From NCBI RefSeq assembly GCF_022828475.1, contig NZ_CP059557.1, positions 434,001 through 498,000 of the forward strand: a stretch of 64,000 bases of DNA, given 5' to 3'. This document shows positions 61,530 through 64,000 of the stretch, one piece after another (position 1 is the first letter of the stretch; each line of letters begins with the position of its first letter). The DNA is from Saccharopolyspora gloriosae. Its GTDB lineage: Bacteria > Actinomycetota > Actinomycetes > Mycobacteriales > Pseudonocardiaceae. A program made the position numbers and the translations under genes. The notes beneath the pieces are model-generated. The model ran no database searches, was not told the origin of the DNA, and was given only the letters and a program-made list of their open reading frames with translations.

Positions 61530-64000
61530 GTGGCCCGAGGAGACACAGGTCGCGAGCGCCTGAGCCGCACGGAGCAGGCGGACGCCGGTATCCACCACAT
61601 GGGCGAGGCGCTCGGCACCGAAGGTCAGTCGCTCGGCACCGAAAGTCAAAGTGCTTCGCTGAGCCTGGGTTCCGCGTACTCGCGGTCCGGTCAGGACAGT
61701 GGTCCCGGCGACTGGCGACTGAGTAACTGGCGACTGCGCACCAAGCTGTTAGCGGTCCTGCTCATCCCACTGATCAGTGCCGTCGTGTTCGGCGGCCTGC
61801 ACATTTACGACGGGTTCAGGGAAGCCCGTCTGCTCGACCAGACGCACCAGCAGGTGCACCTGGAGAAGACCGCCGACGATCTGACCCACACCCTGCAGCG
61901 TGAGCGCGACCTCGCGGTCTCCTACGTCGCAGCCGGCCGGTCCGGGGATCGGGCGCCGCTGGACGACACCCGCGGCAAGGTCGACGCCGCGCTCGGCGAC
62001 TTCCAAGCGTTGATCGAGCAGAACGACACCGACATCGCCGCCCCGTACCGCATCGCGGCGAGCAACCTGGAAAGTCGGCTCGGGAGCCTGCGGGAGTCGG
62101 TCGACGCGACGCAGTACCCGCCGGAAGGCGTGCTGCGCACCTACAGCCAGAGCATCGACGCGCTGCTCGACCTCGGTCAGCAGAGCGTCAGCAACATCGG
62201 TGACTCGAACCTGCTGCGGCTGACGCTGGCGACGAACGCCGTCGCGGACGCGCAGGAGGCCGCTTCGGTCCGGGCCGCGCTGCTCAACGACGCGATCCGG
62301 GCGGGCCAGTTCCGCACCGACCAGAACCGCGAGCTGCTCGCGGCCGAGGCGCAGCTGCAGACCGCGATCAGCGACTTCAACGCCGTCGCCACGGAACAGC
62401 AGCAGCAGCTGTACCGGGACACCGTCACCGGCGCCGAGGTCGACCGCGCGAACAGCATGTCGCAGAGCGCGCTGGCCTTCGACAGCTCCGAGCAGTCGCT
62501 GAGCGCGCTGAACGCGCAGGAGTGGGACGCGGTCTCGAACCGCGGCGTGGACCTGATCGACCAGGTCGGCGGCCAGCTGCACGAGCGCTTGGAGGAAGCG
62601 GCCAACGACGCGGCCTCCGGGGCGCAGCAGCGCACCATCGCGGTCAGCGTCGCCACGCTGCTCGCTCTGGTGGTGGCGCTCGCGGTCGCCTTGATCGTGG
62701 CGCGCTCGCTGCTCGGTTCACTGCGCACCTTGCGCCGTTCGGCGCTGGACGTGGCGGACCGGGGCCTGCCGGAGGCGGTCCGTTCGATTCTGAACGAGTC
62801 CGGTCCGGGCTCGGGTTCGCTCACGCACATCGAGCCGATCCCGGTCTACAGCCGGGAGGAGATCGGCAAGGTCGCCCGCTCGTTCGACGCGGTGCACTCG
62901 CAGGCGCTGCGCCTGGCTTCCGAGCAGGCGCTGCTGCGGAACAACGTCAACGACCTGTTCGTGAACCTGGCCCGCCGCAGTCAGACCCTGGTGCAGCGTC
63001 AGCTGTCCCTGATCGACCGGCTGGAGCAGGACGAGCAGGACCCGGACCAGCTGTCGAGCCTGTTCGAGCTGGACCACCTGGCGACCCGCATGCGCCGGAA
63101 CAACGAGAACCTCCTGATTCTCGGTGGCACCGACCTGACCCGGCGGATGATGCAGCCGGTCCCGCTGACCGAGGTCGTGGGCGCGGCGGTGTCCGAAGTG
63201 GAGCAGTACACCCGCGTTTCGGTCGCCGACTCCCCGGAACTGGGCATCCAGGGCCGCGTGGTCAACGACTTCGTGCACCTGGTGGCGGAGCTGCTGGAGA
63301 ACGCCACGGTGTTCTCCAACCCGGACACCGAGGTCACCGTCCGCACCGCCTACCGCAGGCAGGAACTGGTGCTGGAGATCCGGGACCGCGGCGTGGGCAT
63401 CGACGCCGCCGAGCTCGGCGAGATCAACGAGCGCCTCACGCGGCCGCCGGAGATCGACGTCGCGGTGTCCCGCCGGATGGGTCTGTACGTGGTCGGGCAG
63501 CTGGCCCGCCGCCACGACATCCGGGTGGACCTGCGCAACAACGGTGACCTCGAAGGCGGCGTGACCGCCAGCGTGCGGCTCTCCGGCGAGTTCGTCGTGC
63601 AGCTCACCCCGGACGGTCCGCGCCCGATGCCCGACGTGCAGCGGGTTTCCGCGGACGACCGGGACGCGTCCGACACCGGTACGCACCTGGGGCTGGCCGC
63701 CGCGTTCGGCGGTGCCGCGGCCACGAACGGCCGCGGCACGGACTCGTCCTCGCAGCTGCCGCCGGTGGAGCCGATGCAGGAGCTCTCCGGCTCCGACCCG
63801 GAGTCCTCCCGCGCCACGCAGGTGCCGGTGAGCAGCAACGGGCACGGCGGGATCGAGAAGACGCACATCTCCCCGGTGTGGATCACCGAGGACGACGAGG
63901 CGGAGCACGCGCTCGAACCGCAGGGCGAGCAGGACGGCCCCGAACCGGCCGCGGAAGCGCAGCAGCCGGAGGTCGAGCGCCAGGACGCCCAGTGGCAGGA
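61530..64000 (+). CDS. Conservon-type sensor histidine kinase (CvnA-like), 3' end outside the window
   Basis: An open frame of 823 codons that runs off the right edge. After a polar N-terminus (1-70) come membrane helix 1 (72-93), an extracytoplasmic all-helical sensor domain of nitrate-sensor (NIT) type (about 95-365), helix 2 (369-391), and a cytoplasmic HATPase_c kinase domain: N-box HLVAELLENATVFSN (about 582-596), G1 EIRDRGVGID and G2-like RRMGLYVVGQLARRH. A Pro/Ser/Glu-rich tail follows. This is the first protein of actinobacterial conservons; roadblock, DUF742 and small GTPase genes are expected just beyond the window. GTG 61530 follows AGAGGAAG. A classical phospho-accepting His motif is not evident. 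Confidence 0.87.
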   Translation, partial: MARGDTGRERLSRTEQADAGIHHMGEALGTEGQSLGTESQSASLSLGSAYSRSGQDSGPGDWRLSNWRLRTKLLAVLLIPLISAVVFGGLHIYDGFREARLLDQTHQQVHLEKTADDLTHTLQRERDLAVSYVAAGRSGDRAPLDDTRGKVDAALGDFQALIEQNDTDIAAPYRIAASNLESRLGSLRESVDATQYPPEGVLRTYSQSIDALLDLGQQSVSNIGDSNLLRLTLATNAVADAQEAASVRAALLNDAIRAGQFRTDQNRELLAAEAQLQTAISDFNAVATEQQQQLYRDTVTGAEVDRANSMSQSALAFDSSEQSLSALNAQEWDAVSNRGVDLIDQVGGQLHERLEEAANDAASGAQQRTIAVSVATLLALVVALAVALIVARSLLGSLRTLRRSALDVADRGLPEAVRSILNESGPGSGSLTHIEPIPVYSREEIGKVARSFDAVHSQALRLASEQALLRNNVNDLFVNLARRSQTLVQRQLSLIDRLEQDEQDPDQLSSLFELDHLATRMRRNNENLLILGGTDLTRRMMQPVPLTEVVGAAVSEVEQYTRVSVADSPELGIQGRVVNDFVHLVAELLENATVFSNPDTEVTVRTAYRRQELVLEIRDRGVGIDAAELGEINERLTRPPEIDVAVSRRMGLYVVGQLARRHDIRVDLRNNGDLEGGVTASVRLSGEFVVQLTPDGPRPMPDVQRVSADDRDASDTGTHLGLAAAFGGAAATNGRGTDSSSQLPPVEPMQELSGSDPESSRATQVPVSSNGHGGIEKTHISPVWITEDDEAEHALEPQGEQDGPEPAAEAQQPEVERQDAQWQ

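Overview
The window is a chromosomal segment of a high-GC actinobacterium, most likely of the Pseudonocardiaceae (Saccharopolyspora-like). Reasons are the very high GC at third codon positions, a DasR regulator beside a textbook dre operator, HrcA/CIRCE control of groEL, SD sequences of the AGGAGG type mixed with apparently leaderless genes, a conservon-type sensor kinase, and a gene order that closely parallels Mycobacterium tuberculosis Rv0414c-Rv0440 (thiE, thiO, thiS, thiG, thiD, thiC, def, DUF3263, LytR_C, AAA ATPase, pssA, psd, moeA2, groEL2). The species assignment is inference.

Region by region: 1-2.3 kb has dasR and a threonine/serine dehydratase. 2.3-4.7 kb has a membrane protein and a secreted streptogrisin-like protease. 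4.8-7.8 kb is the thiamine thiazole cluster (thiE divergent from thiO-thiS-thiG), with a TPP riboswitch whose 3' edge contains the thiO SD. 7.9-10.9 kb has a small secreted protein and a YtrA-type ABC export operon. 10.9-16.1 kb has a FUSC exporter, thiD and thiC, with a second TPP riboswitch. 16.2-18.7 kb has Uma2, def, DUF3263 and LytR_C genes. 19.1-28.3 kb has the AAA ATPase, pssA-psd, a pseudo-protease membrane protein, moeA and an AIM24 protein. 28.6-32.2 kb has a cold-shock protein, a receptor Ser/Thr kinase and groEL. 33-36.3 kb has a GH84 N-acetylglucosaminidase lipoprotein, a PspC protein and a SUFU-domain protein. 36.4-45.5 kb is a cox-type molybdenum hydroxylase cluster (moxR/coxD, coxE, xdhC/coxF, then S-L-M-G; form II large subunit). 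45.7-52.4 kb has GNAT, menC, a second SUFU protein, an XPB-like helicase, an SGNH hydrolase lipoprotein and an LppU-like protein. 52.4-60.8 kb is a cluster of two benzoylformate-decarboxylase-like TPP enzymes, two NMT1/TauA-type binding lipoproteins and one ATPase with two permeases. From 61.5 kb to the end a conservon-type sensor kinase runs off the window.

The most unusual content is non-coding. Four copies (E1-E4) of one element lie downstream of genes, each in the same orientation as the gene before it. Each has a 25-nt-armed hairpin with constant segments around a six-base block that differs in every copy yet is perfectly compensated in the opposite arm. Each also has a nested hairpin, a third small hairpin, and a tail of tandem mini-hairpins. 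A second dispersed family (perfect 15-22 bp inverted repeats built on GTGAACGGACCGTT) sits after thiC and menC, with more complex relatives at three other gene ends.

Regulation visible in the sequence includes a dre site, two TPP riboswitches each with a matching promoter, two tandem CIRCE operators, two related inverted repeats for the YtrA-type regulator, and a perfect 22-bp palindrome before the DUF3263 gene. No tRNA, rRNA, CRISPR array, transposase gene or prophage was seen.
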